This document shows, in pieces, positions 56,213 through 64,000 of a stretch of DNA of 64,000 nucleotides. Below the pieces are notes generated by a model. It was not told the DNA's origin and did not search any database. It worked only from the letters and a program-made list of their open reading frames with translations. The position numbers and the translations under genes were made by a program. The number at the start of each line of letters is the position of its first letter. Positions within the stretch are counted from its first letter, which is position 1. The stretch comes from Marinobacter salexigens (lineage in GTDB: Bacteria > Pseudomonadota > Gammaproteobacteria > Pseudomonadales > Oleiphilaceae): contig NZ_NIHC01000003.1 of the NCBI RefSeq assembly GCF_002806945.1, positions 124,001 through 188,000 on the forward strand, given 5' to 3'.

Positions 56213-56830
56213 GTGACCGATACCAATATCTCCGGAGATAAGCGCGCCCAGGCATCTGGAAAGGACTCGTTGCCAATTAATGCGATGTCCTGGCACCTCG
56301 ACCGACTGGTGGTGGCTGTTGGCCGCCTCGCCTCCTGGTTATGGGTTGCTGTGCTGATCGTTATTCTGATCAACGTTTTCTCCCGCTATGTTTTGTCTCA
56401 AGGCTCCATTGCTCTTGAAGAATTGTCCTGGCACCTGTTCGGAACGGCCACCATGCTGACGCTGGGCTATGCCGTTGTGCTGGATGACCACGTACGTGTT
56501 GACGTGCTGAAAGAGAAATTCAGCCCTAAAGCCCAGGCGATTATCGAGCTTATGGGCATTGTGCTGTTAGCGCTGCCCATCATTGCGCTGATGATCAGTG
56601 CTCTGGTGCCCTACGCCTGGACAGCATGGATATACACAGAACATTCACAGGCACCCAGCGGGCTGCCCTACCGCTTTATATTCAAAAGCATGCTGCCCCT
56701 GGGGTTGGCGTTTGTGATGATTGCCCTGGTGTCCCGTGCCACACGTTGCACTACCTATCTGTTCCGTTTTCCCAGGGCTATTGAGCCTCCCTACGATGAC
56801 CGGCACTCCTCCGGCCATCCTGATTCCTGA
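56213..56830 (+). CDS. dctQ: TRAP transporter small membrane subunit
   Basis: A 205-residue protein with four TM helices (ASWLWVAVLIVILINVFSRY; WHLFGTATMLTLGYAVVL; IIELMGIVLLALPIIALMIS; MLPLGLAFVMIALVSRATRC). The SRYVLSQGSIALEELSWHLF and DDHVRVDVLKEKFSP segments are DctQ signatures. It starts at GTG. It forms the membrane complex with DctM encoded 17 bases later. Confidence 0.92.
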   Translation: MTDTNISGDKRAQASGKDSLPINAMSWHLDRLVVAVGRLASWLWVAVLIVILINVFSRYVLSQGSIALEELSWHLFGTATMLTLGYAVVLDDHVRVDVLKEKFSPKAQAIIELMGIVLLALPIIALMISALVPYAWTAWIYTEHSQAPSGLPYRFIFKSMLPLGLAFVMIALVSRATRCTTYLFRFPRAIEPPYDDRHSSGHPDS

Positions 56831-56847
56831 ACCGCGAGGCTAACGTC

Positions 56848-58218
56848 ATGGGTGTAGAAGCGATTCTTGTTATCGCCATGTTCGCCAGCTTTATGGTGCT
56901 CTTGCTGCTGGGTTTCCCGGTTGCCTGGTCACTGGCGGGTATAGGCTTGGTATTCGGTATTGTCGGCCACGTAATGGTCGAATATCTCGACTCTCCCCTG
57001 TGGTTTACCTGGCAGGGCACAATTGGCGTTCTGGACGCCAGGATATACGGCATAGTTGCCAACGAGTTGATGGTGGCGCTGCCCATGTTCATCTTCATGG
57101 GCATCATGCTTGATCGCTCCGGCATCGCGGAAAAGCTGATGCACAGCCTGGTGAGGGTGCTTGGAGGCTTGCGCGGCGGCTATGCCATTACAGTGGTGCT
57201 GGTTGGCGTGTTGCTTGCGGCCTCCACCGGTATTGTTGGCGCTTCGGTCGTGCTGCTGGGCATGCTGTCCCTTGGCCCCATGATGCAGGCGAACTACAAC
57301 AAGTCCCTGGCTGTGGGTACGGCGTGTTCTGTTGGCACTCTGGGTATTCTGGTGCCGCCCAGCATCATGTTGGTATTGATGGCTGACCGCCTTGGCACCT
57401 CGGAGGCATCAGTAGGCAAGCTGTTTATGGGTGCTCTGATTCCCGGTGTTATGCTGGCGATGCTTTACATTCTTTACATCATCATCGCCTCCTACATCAA
57501 AAAAGACCTGGCACCCGCGCCTCCGAACCGGCGGCGCCTTGACGCCCGAGCCTGGGCTGGCGTGCTCTGGGCCGTTCTGCCGCCTATGGCCCTGATCATT
57601 TCCGTGCTTGGTTCCATTTTCTTTGGCATAGCAACAACCACAGAAGCCTCTGCGGTGGGTGCTGGCGGCGCGCTGCTCATGGCGTTCCTGAGCAGGCGCC
57701 TGGATATGGAGACCCTGAAAGACTCCCTGTACCAGACCAGTCGCACCTCAGCATTCATCTTTGGCATTTTTATCGGTGCTACTGTGTTTGCCTCGGTACT
57801 GCGTGGTTTAGGGGGAGACGAGGTTATTGAAGGCGCGATCACCGGCCTGCCATATGGCACCACAGGTGTGCTGCTGACGGTTTTGCTTATCACCTTCCTG
57901 CTCGGGTTCTTTTTGGATTGGGTTGAGATCACTTTGATTGTATTGCCCCTGGTTGCGCCCGTGCTGTTCAAAATGGGCGTGGAGCCGGTGTGGTTTGCCA
58001 TCATGTTTGCCATGTGTTTGCAGACTTCCTTCCTGACACCTCCGGTTGGTTTCTCACTGTTTTACATCAAAGGCGTATGCCCGCCAGGTATCACAACACG
58101 GGATATTTATCTGGGCGTATTGCCGTTCATTCTTTTGCAGCTTCTGGCTTTGGCGCTGGTGTTCTGGTTCCAGCCGCTGGCGACCTGGCTGCCGAACGAA
58201 GTGTATGGCGGCTCCTGA
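56848..58218 (+). CDS. dctM: TRAP transporter large membrane subunit
   Basis: A 456-residue polytopic protein with about 12-13 TM helices. DctM signatures: ALPMFIFMGIMLDRSGIAEK, STGIVGASVVLLGMLSLGPM, CSVGTLGILVPPSIMLVLM, GFFLDWVEITLIVLPLVAPV and FLTPPVGFSLFYIKGVCPP. It contains the sodium and substrate pathway and works with DctP and DctQ. The bdh gene follows after 63 bases. Confidence 0.94.
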   Translation: MGVEAILVIAMFASFMVLLLLGFPVAWSLAGIGLVFGIVGHVMVEYLDSPLWFTWQGTIGVLDARIYGIVANELMVALPMFIFMGIMLDRSGIAEKLMHSLVRVLGGLRGGYAITVVLVGVLLAASTGIVGASVVLLGMLSLGPMMQANYNKSLAVGTACSVGTLGILVPPSIMLVLMADRLGTSEASVGKLFMGALIPGVMLAMLYILYIIIASYIKKDLAPAPPNRRRLDARAWAGVLWAVLPPMALIISVLGSIFFGIATTTEASAVGAGGALLMAFLSRRLDMETLKDSLYQTSRTSAFIFGIFIGATVFASVLRGLGGDEVIEGAITGLPYGTTGVLLTVLLITFLLGFFLDWVEITLIVLPLVAPVLFKMGVEPVWFAIMFAMCLQTSFLTPPVGFSLFYIKGVCPPGITTRDIYLGVLPFILLQLLALALVFWFQPLATWLPNEVYGGS

Positions 58219-58281
58219 CGGGCCCGCTTTAATGCAGGGTTTTACTAACAAAAATTGAATAATAACGAGGGGACAAACATC

Positions 58282-59061
58282 ATGCGTCTCGAAAACAACG
58301 TCGCACTTATTACTGGTGCAGCTCGGGGTATTGGCCGGGCGATCGCCGAACATTATGGCCGTGAAGGTGCCCGAGTAGCCGTGGCAGATCTCACTGTGGA
58401 AAGCGCTCAGGACACCGTAAATGCCATAGAGAAGGCGGGCGGCACCGCAATGGCTCTGGCCATGGACGTAACCGATGAAACCGCCGTGGACGAGGGCGTA
58501 GCTGCCATTGTGAAAGCCTGGGGTGGCCTCGACATTGCTGTGGCGAATGCTGGCATTCAGCACATAGACCCGGTACACAAACTGGCGTATGCGGACTGGC
58601 GCAGGGTGATGAATGTGCACCTTGATGGCGCATTTCTGGTAACCCGGGCGGCTTTAAAACAAATGTACGCCAACGGCGGAGGTACTATGCTGTACATGGG
58701 CTCGGTGCATTCGCTGGAAGCCTCGCCCTTGAAGGCACCTTATGTGGCAGCAAAACACGGTATGCTTGGCCTTTGTCGTGCCGTTGCCAAAGAAGGCGCG
58801 GAACACGGAGTTCGCAGTAATATTATCTGCCCGGGCTTTGTAAGAACGCCGCTGGTGGATAAACAGATACCGGAACAAGCAAAAGAGCTGGGCATTTCCG
58901 AAGAGGAAGTTATCAGTAAGGTGATGCTAAAAAACACAGTTGATGGCAAATTCACCACCCAGGAAGATGTTTCCGAAATGGCGGTGCACTTGGCGGCCTT
59001 TCCTTCAGCCGCTCTTACAGGGCAATCTATTGTTGTCAGCCACGGCTGGCACATGCAGTAA
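58282..59061 (+). CDS. bdhA: 3-hydroxybutyrate dehydrogenase (SDR family)
   Basis: A 259-residue short-chain dehydrogenase. The NAD site is [16 protein letters not shown], the active-site residues are Ser in [10 protein letters not shown] and Tyr-x3-Lys in [13 protein letters not shown], and NAG is in [10 protein letters not shown]. The segment [19 protein letters not shown] plus the long GISEEEV insertion is typical of bacterial D-3-hydroxybutyrate dehydrogenase. It would oxidise imported 3-hydroxybutyrate to acetoacetate for the next enzyme. ATG 58282 behind GAGGGG is chosen. Confidence 0.85.
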   Translation: MRLENNVALITGAARGIGRAIAEHYGREGARVAVADLTVESAQDTVNAIEKAGGTAMALAMDVTDETAVDEGVAAIVKAWGGLDIAVANAGIQHIDPVHKLAYADWRRVMNVHLDGAFLVTRAALKQMYANGGGTMLYMGSVHSLEASPLKAPYVAAKHGMLGLCRAVAKEGAEHGVRSNIICPGFVRTPLVDKQIPEQAKELGISEEEVISKVMLKNTVDGKFTTQEDVSEMAVHLAAFPSAALTGQSIVVSHGWHMQ

Positions 59062-59077
59062 GCAACAGGAGCAACGG

Positions 59078-61069
59078 ATGAGCGTTAATGAACAGTCCCC
59101 GATAGTCTGGTCTCCGTCGGAAAGCGATCAGGCCAATACCCGAATGGGCCGCTTCAGAACCTGGCTGGAAGAACAGGGCCATGGCCCGTTTGCGGATTAC
59201 CACGCATTGCACCAGTGGTCGGTTGATGACCTTGAAAGCTTCTGGTCAAGCGTTTGGGACTATTGCGGACTTGTTAGCGCAACACCGGCGCAAAAAGTGC
59301 TGGGTAAGCAGGATATGCCGGGTGCCGAGTGGTTCCCGGGCATGAAACTGAATTTTGCGGCCAACCTGCTGCGCCATGCAGACGGCGAGCATGCTAGTAA
59401 AGAAGCTGTGGTGGCCTACTGCGAAACACGCCCCGTTCTGCGCCGCAGCTATGGCGAACTGAAAGCCGATGTAGGTGCTTTGGAAGCCTTCCTGCGCAGC
59501 AAAGGCATTCAAAAAGGCGACCGGGTTGCCGGCGTTGTCACCAACGGCTACGAAGCCCTCGCCGGTATGCTGGCAGCAACCAGCCTGGGTGCTATCTGGA
59601 GCTCGGCGTCACCGGATTTCGGTGTGGGCGCTATTCTCGACCGTTTTGGCCAGATTGAGCCTTCCGCACTTATTGTTGTGAACGGATACGGCTACGGCGG
59701 CAAGGTGTTGGGCCGCCAGGAGGAGTTTGCACAGCTGATCGCCGGCCTGCCAACCCTGAAATGCGTAGTGAGCGTTCAGCAGCTGCCGGACGCCGCGCCG
59801 ATTGCTGGTGAACGGGTAACCACCTGGGATGACGCCATTGCCTTTGGTGCAGGCGAAGTGCCCTCGTATACGCCGGTCGACCCGGACCACCCGGTTTACA
59901 TCCTCTATTCCTCAGGCACCACTGGCAAACCCAAGTGCATCGTACATGGCACCGCCGGCCTGCTGGTCAATCACGCCAAAGAACTCATGCTGCACGGCGA
60001 TGTAGGCCCGGAAGACCGTTTCCTCTACTTCACCACCTGTGGCTGGATGATGTGGAACTGGCAAGCCTCTGCCCTGCTTACAGGTGCTGCGGTAATCACC
60101 GTAGACGGCTCCCCTGGCTACCCCAGTCTCAGCTTCCTCTGGGACACCGTAGCCGAAGAGCGTGTAACCCACTTCGGTACCAGCGCAAGATTCATTGCTG
60201 GCTGTCGCAAAGCTGAAATGGCCCCGGCTGAAACCCTCGATCTGAGCAGATTGAGAGTCGTATTCTCAACTGGCTCGCCCCTGCTTCCCGAAGACTACGA
60301 CTGGGTATACAGCCAGGGCGCACCCAAAGCCTTGCTGGGCTCCATTGCTGGCGGCACCGACATCTGCGGCTGCTTCGTCGGCTCCACCCCACTGTTGCCT
60401 GTGCGCCGAGGCGAAATACAATGCCGGTTTCTGGGCGTTGATGCTGTCGCATACGGCGACGATGGCAAACCCGTAGACCAGGGCCGTGGCGAACTCGTCT
60501 GCCGTCAACCATTACCCTCCATGCCAGTCGCCTTCTGGGACGACGCAGATGGCGAACGCTATCGCGACGCCTACTTCGACACCTTCCCCGGCGTATGGGC
60601 CCACGGCGACTTCATCGAATTCACCGAACACGGCGGCGCCATCATCTACGGCCGCTCCGACGCCACCCTCAACCCCGGCGGCGTAAGAATCGGCACCGCC
60701 GAAATCTACCGCCAGGTAGAAACCGAAGCGGCCATAAAAGACAGCATCGTCGTTGGCCGACAAATCGACGGTGATGTAGAAGTGGTTTTGCTTGTAGTGC
60801 CGGCAGATGGTCAGGAAATTACCGGCGACCTGCTGAAACAACTCAAAGCCCAAATCCGCAAAGGCGCCAGCCCACGCCACGTGCCCAAGCACATAGTGCA
60901 GGTGCCAGACATCCCCTACACCCGCAGTGGCAAAAAAGTAGAGCTGGCCGTAGCCCGCCTGATCAACGGCTCTACCAAAGCCGACAACCGCGATGCCCTG
61001 GGTAACCCCGAAGCACTGGACCAGATTCGCGAGCGGCTTGCGGAAGAGAACCTTTTGCCGATTGGTTGA
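59078..61069 (+). CDS. Acetoacetyl-CoA synthetase
   Basis: A 663-residue ANL-superfamily ligase. The P-loop is [15 protein letters not shown] (near 269), followed by CGWMMWN, the [15 protein letters not shown] and [14 protein letters not shown] segments specific for acetoacetyl-CoA synthetases, and the catalytic lysine in [10 protein letters not shown] near residue 627. It activates acetoacetate to acetoacetyl-CoA using ATP. After BdhA this gives a complete path from 3-hydroxybutyrate to acetoacetyl-CoA. Start ATG 59078, 17 bases after bdhA, behind AGGAGC. Confidence 0.94.
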   Translation: MSVNEQSPIVWSPSESDQANTRMGRFRTWLEEQGHGPFADYHALHQWSVDDLESFWSSVWDYCGLVSATPAQKVLGKQDMPGAEWFPGMKLNFAANLLRHADGEHASKEAVVAYCETRPVLRRSYGELKADVGALEAFLRSKGIQKGDRVAGVVTNGYEALAGMLAATSLGAIWSSASPDFGVGAILDRFGQIEPSALIVVNGYGYGGKVLGRQEEFAQLIAGLPTLKCVVSVQQLPDAAPIAGERVTTWDDAIAFGAGEVPSYTPVDPDHPVYILYSSGTTGKPKCIVHGTAGLLVNHAKELMLHGDVGPEDRFLYFTTCGWMMWNWQASALLTGAAVITVDGSPGYPSLSFLWDTVAEERVTHFGTSARFIAGCRKAEMAPAETLDLSRLRVVFSTGSPLLPEDYDWVYSQGAPKALLGSIAGGTDICGCFVGSTPLLPVRRGEIQCRFLGVDAVAYGDDGKPVDQGRGELVCRQPLPSMPVAFWDDADGERYRDAYFDTFPGVWAHGDFIEFTEHGGAIIYGRSDATLNPGGVRIGTAEIYRQVETEAAIKDSIVVGRQIDGDVEVVLLVVPADGQEITGDLLKQLKAQIRKGASPRHVPKHIVQVPDIPYTRSGKKVELAVARLINGSTKADNRDALGNPEALDQIRERLAEENLLPIG

Positions 61070-61177
61070 CTGAATAGGTGAAGGGGTAAAACATCCGGGT
61101 CTCTATTTTTTGCGGTGTGACTCCGGTGCAGAGTTTTCACCCTATGGGTTGTTGGAGTTAACTGAAAAGTTTGTCGA

Positions 61178-61368
61178 GCGGTGGGTGTGCTTTCTCCCAA
61201 AACTGTGCGGAGCCATGGATGGCGGAGCCCAAGCGCCACATGGGTTCGGCCGAGCGTTTATGAAGCGTAGCTTCATGCGAAAGCCGAACGACCACAATCT
61301 ATGATTGTGGGCCGGACCCCGCAGGGGTGCCGCAAGGAGCGTGTTTTGGGAGAAAGCACACCCATCGC
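61178..61368. repeat. Large palindromic element, copy 2, upstream of icd
   Basis: Opposite in orientation to copy 1. Ends: perfect 22-bp inverted repeat TGGGTGTGCTTTCTCCCAAA.../...TTTGGGAGAAAGCACACCCA (61182-61203 and 61343-61364), extended by GCG/CGC with one mismatch. Inside: ATGAAGC/GCTTCAT, CCACAAT/ATTGTGG and ACCCC/GGGGT hairpins. Shared with copy 1: the inner ends CCAAAAC and GTTTTGG, GTGCGGAGCCAT next to one arm and GCGTGTTTTGG (ACACGC) at the other. The rest of the 560-base gap 61070-61629 holds the icd leader but no clear promoter or open frame. Confidence 0.85.
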
Positions 61369-61629
61369 GATACTCCCAAGCCAGCAAAGCCAACACCCCA
61401 AAATGTTAGAAAGTTTCGTAAATTCCCACCAAATGATCCCCCAGATACCGAAGATCAGGGGTTTTTAGTCCGTTCTTATACTAAGATCGTAACCAGACAG
61501 AACAAAAAAATGCTATCTTAGTAGGTCTATCAAAAGTTAAAAAATCAGTCATCGCAAAGGTCAGACGTCCACAAGACGCCCGACTCAGCCATGGCCGTCC
61601 TGAACCCACCTATTAGCCTGAGGACGAAA

Positions 61630-63873
61630 ATGAAATCATCCAAAGCCAAGATTATCTACACACTGACCGATGAGGCCCCGGCCCTTGCAACTCGGTCCCT
61701 GTTACCGATTCTGGAAACCTACGCCAAGCCGGCTGGTATCGAATTTGGAACCAGCGATATCTCCCTGGCGGCTCGTATTCTGGCAGTATTCCCGGACCAC
61801 CTTGAAGAAGATCAGCGCGTACCGGACGCTCTTACAGAACTGGGCGAATATACCAAAGACCCCGACGCCAACATCATCAAGCTGCCAAATATCTCTGCAT
61901 CAATACCGCAGTTGCGCGCAGCGATTCAAGAGCTGAACGACCAAGGTTACAACGTACCGGAATACAAAGAGAACCCGCAGACCGACGAAGAAAAAGAGAT
62001 TACAGCGCGCTACGCCAAAGTACTCGGAAGCGCGGTGAACCCGGTACTGCGTGAGGGTAACTCTGACCGTCGTGCTCCGACAGCAGTTAAAGCCTTTGCA
62101 CGCAAATACCCCCACAGCATGGGAGAATGGAGCCCGGCTTCACGTACCCACGTGGCGCACATGCGCGGAGGTGATTTTTACTCCAACGAGCAGTCCATAA
62201 CCCTCGATAAAGCAACCAACGCCCGCATTGTTTTCGAAAACAAAAAAGGCGAACAGACCGTCCTCAAACCTGAGCTGCCATTGCAGGAAGGCGAAGTGCT
62301 CGACGGCATGTTCATGAGCAAAAAAGCACTCTGCCAATTCTTCGAAGATGCCATTGCAGATTGTGAAAAAACCGGCGTGATGTTCTCCCTGCACGTAAAA
62401 GCCACCATGATGAAAATCTCCCACCCGATCGTGTTTGGTCACGCGGTGAAGATTTACTACAAGGAGCTTTTCGACCAGTATGGCGACCTGTTTGACGAAA
62501 TTGGCGTAAACCCGAACAACGGCCTGTCGTCTGTGATTGAGAAGATCAAGCAGTTGCCTGAGTCGAAGCAGGAAGAAATACAGGAAACCCTGCACAAGAC
62601 CTACGAGCACCGCCCGGAAATCGCCATGGTTGACTCCGTTAAAGGCGTGACCAACCTGCACGTACCGAGTGATGTGATTGTGGATGCCTCCATGCCGGCA
62701 ATGATCCGTAACTCAGGCAAGATGTGGGCGCGCGATGGCAAATTGAAAGACACCAAGGCAGTTATGCCTGAGTCCACCTACGCCACGATTTATCAGGAAA
62801 TGATCAACTTCTGCAAAACCCACGGCGCCTTTGATCCCACCACCATGGGCACCGTGCCGAACGTGGGCCTGATGGCGCAGAAGGCAGAGGAGTATGGCTC
62901 TCACGACAAGACCTTTGAAATCGAAGAAGACGGTATTGTTCGCATCCTGGCTGAAGACGGTACGGTACTGACCGAGCACAATGTAGAAGAAGGCGATATC
63001 TGGCGTGCCTGCCAAACCAAAGACCTTCCGATTCGCGATTGGGTCAAGTTGGCCGTTACCCGTGCCCGCGCCACCGGCATGCCAGCCGTGTTCTGGCTCG
63101 ACGACGAGCGCCCGCACGACGCCGAACTGATCAAAAAGGTAAATACTTACCTTAAAGATCACGACACTGAAGGCCTGCATATCCGTATCGAGTCGCCGGT
63201 TCGCGCCATTCGCTGGACCATGGAGCGTCTGATCCGCGGTCTGGATACCATCTCTGTAACCGGTAACGTGCTGCGTGACTACCTCACCGACCTGTTCCCG
63301 ATTCTTGAGTTGGGCACCAGTGCCAAGATGCTGTCGATTGTGCCCCTGCTGAACGGTGGCGGCCTCTACGAAACCGGTGCTGGCGGCTCTGCTCCCAAGC
63401 ATGTGCAGCAGTTGTTGCAGGAAGATCACCTGCGCTGGGACTCCCTGGGCGAGTTCCTTGCCATTGCCGTGTCGCTGGATGAGCTGGGTGAGAAGCACGA
63501 CAACAACCGTGCACGCTTGCTGGGCCAGACTCTCGACAAGGCCACCGAGCGCCTGCTGGAAAACAACCAGTCGCCTTCCCGTGTAACGGGTGAGCTGGAC
63601 AACCGCGGCAGCCACTTCCACCTGGCTCGTTACTGGGCAGAAGAGCTGTCATCCCAGGATAGCGACAAAGAACTGAAAGAGTTCTTCGCGAAAATGTCGG
63701 CACAGCTGGAAGAAAACAAAGACAAGATCCTGGAAGAAATGAGTGTTATCCAGGGTCAGCCTGCGGATATCGGTGGTTACTACCACCCACCTGCAGAAAA
63801 GGTGCAGGCCGTGATGCAGCCGAGCGAAACCTTCAATAGTATTCTGAAGGATGCCCGCGCATCGGTTAAGTAA
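61630..63873 (+). CDS. icd: Monomeric NADP-dependent isocitrate dehydrogenase
   Basis: A 747-residue protein with the size and sequence of the monomeric IDH family (IDH-II): [19 protein letters not shown] at the N-terminus, [32 protein letters not shown] segment ([20 protein letters not shown]) and [16 protein letters not shown]. It oxidises isocitrate to 2-oxoglutarate in the TCA cycle, making NADPH. ATG 61630 lies behind GAGGA. A terminator follows. Confidence 0.95.
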   Translation: MKSSKAKIIYTLTDEAPALATRSLLPILETYAKPAGIEFGTSDISLAARILAVFPDHLEEDQRVPDALTELGEYTKDPDANIIKLPNISASIPQLRAAIQELNDQGYNVPEYKENPQTDEEKEITARYAKVLGSAVNPVLREGNSDRRAPTAVKAFARKYPHSMGEWSPASRTHVAHMRGGDFYSNEQSITLDKATNARIVFENKKGEQTVLKPELPLQEGEVLDGMFMSKKALCQFFEDAIADCEKTGVMFSLHVKATMMKISHPIVFGHAVKIYYKELFDQYGDLFDEIGVNPNNGLSSVIEKIKQLPESKQEEIQETLHKTYEHRPEIAMVDSVKGVTNLHVPSDVIVDASMPAMIRNSGKMWARDGKLKDTKAVMPESTYATIYQEMINFCKTHGAFDPTTMGTVPNVGLMAQKAEEYGSHDKTFEIEEDGIVRILAEDGTVLTEHNVEEGDIWRACQTKDLPIRDWVKLAVTRARATGMPAVFWLDDERPHDAELIKKVNTYLKDHDTEGLHIRIESPVRAIRWTMERLIRGLDTISVTGNVLRDYLTDLFPILELGTSAKMLSIVPLLNGGGLYETGAGGSAPKHVQQLLQEDHLRWDSLGEFLAIAVSLDELGEKHDNNRARLLGQTLDKATERLLENNQSPSRVTGELDNRGSHFHLARYWAEELSSQDSDKELKEFFAKMSAQLEENKDKILEEMSVIQGQPADIGGYYHPPAEKVQAVMQPSETFNSILKDARASVK

Positions 63874-63880
63874 TCCCTGA

Positions 63881-63909
63881 AGGTATCCGGGCACTGTGCC
63901 CGGATACCT
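63881..63909 (+). other. Perfect hairpin just after icd
   Basis: AGGTATCCGGGCA and TGCCCGGATACCT form a perfect 13-bp stem with loop CTG, seven bases after the icd stop. It has no T-run; the true terminator follows at 63919. It probably protects the icd mRNA 3' end or aids termination in the opposite direction. Confidence 0.7.
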
Positions 63910-63918
63910 GAGGCAAAG

Positions 63919-63956
63919 CCCGGAAAGCCCGTATATTGGCTCTCCGGGTTTTTTTA
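63919..63956 (+). terminator. Rho-independent terminator after icd
   Basis: CCCGGA-a-AGCC and GGCT-c-TCCGGG pair around loop CGTATATT with one internal mismatch, followed by seven T (63949-63955). The T-run touches the probable stop codon of a convergent gene. Confidence 0.85.
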
Positions 63957-64000
63957 TGTCTGCTGCAGTGGCACCAGTTTTCCACCGGTCAGTTTGGCCA
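63954..64000 (-). CDS. Possible C-terminus of a convergent gene cut by the window edge
   Basis: On the minus strand a frame open from the window edge reads AKLTGGKLVPLQQT and stops at TAA (63956-63954), right at the icd terminator. Such convergent placement is common, and the frame reads like protein, but 14 residues are too few to name a family. Confidence 0.35.
   Translation of the reverse strand, partial: AKLTGGKLVPLQQT

Noticed and set aside
61440-61480. Terminator with CCCC/GGGG followed by TTTTT
   Set aside because: The stem is only four pairs with a long loop and lies about 400 bases after the preceding gene.

Overview
The window is chromosomal DNA of a marine gammaproteobacterium, most likely Marinobacter or a close relative. 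This is inferred from gene content and gene order: the blocks gmhB-glyS-glyQ, trkA-rsmB-fmt-def | tsaP-dprA-tsaC-hemF-aroE and coxB-coxA-cox11-coxC-(DUF2909)-surf1-ctaA-cyoE-sco follow the order known from Pseudomonas, while PomAB-like motor genes, ectC and a TRAP transporter fit a marine lifestyle. There is no plasmid, phage or transposase gene. Nearly all of the window is coding.

Layout. 1-6374: the end of a phospholipase D family gene, then a three-gene HlyD/ABC/permease exporter. 6446-14561 (minus strand): tRNA-Pro, gmhB, glyS, glyQ, then trkA, rsmB, fmt, def. 14971-21579 (plus): tsaP, dprA, tsaC, hemF, aroE, a pomAB-like stator pair and a small conserved gene. 21620-29814: small heat-shock protein, gamma-carbonic anhydrase, prlC, yheV, a Na+/H+ antiporter family gene, DUF1653, an unknown gene and a MATE exporter. 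30019-38837: a complete aa3-type cytochrome c oxidase operon with heme A synthesis and copper delivery genes. 38935-53165: MFS transporters, hrpB, a DUF6746 protein, an ATP-grasp protein, cis/trans fatty acid isomerase, a fold-III ornithine/lysine decarboxylase, a solitary ectC and a DUF3482/DUF2868 pair. 53176-61069: a sigma-54 activator followed by a TRAP transporter, a 3-hydroxybutyrate-type dehydrogenase and acetoacetyl-CoA synthetase. 61630-63873: monomeric isocitrate dehydrogenase.

Two results stand out. First, 53176-61069 reads as one regulon for uptake and use of 3-hydroxybutyrate/acetoacetate. The activator gene and the transporter operon each have a -24/-12 promoter, and four copies of a 16-bp GTCC-N8-GGAC site lie upstream of them (one before the activator, three before dctP). 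Second, the intergenic spaces carry two families of palindromic elements. Their central or terminal sequence is shared between copies, but their outer arms are different in each copy and still almost perfectly self-complementary within the copy. I know of no element family described in these terms. A candidate RNA thermometer covering the Shine-Dalgarno sequence of the hsp20 gene is a third point of interest.
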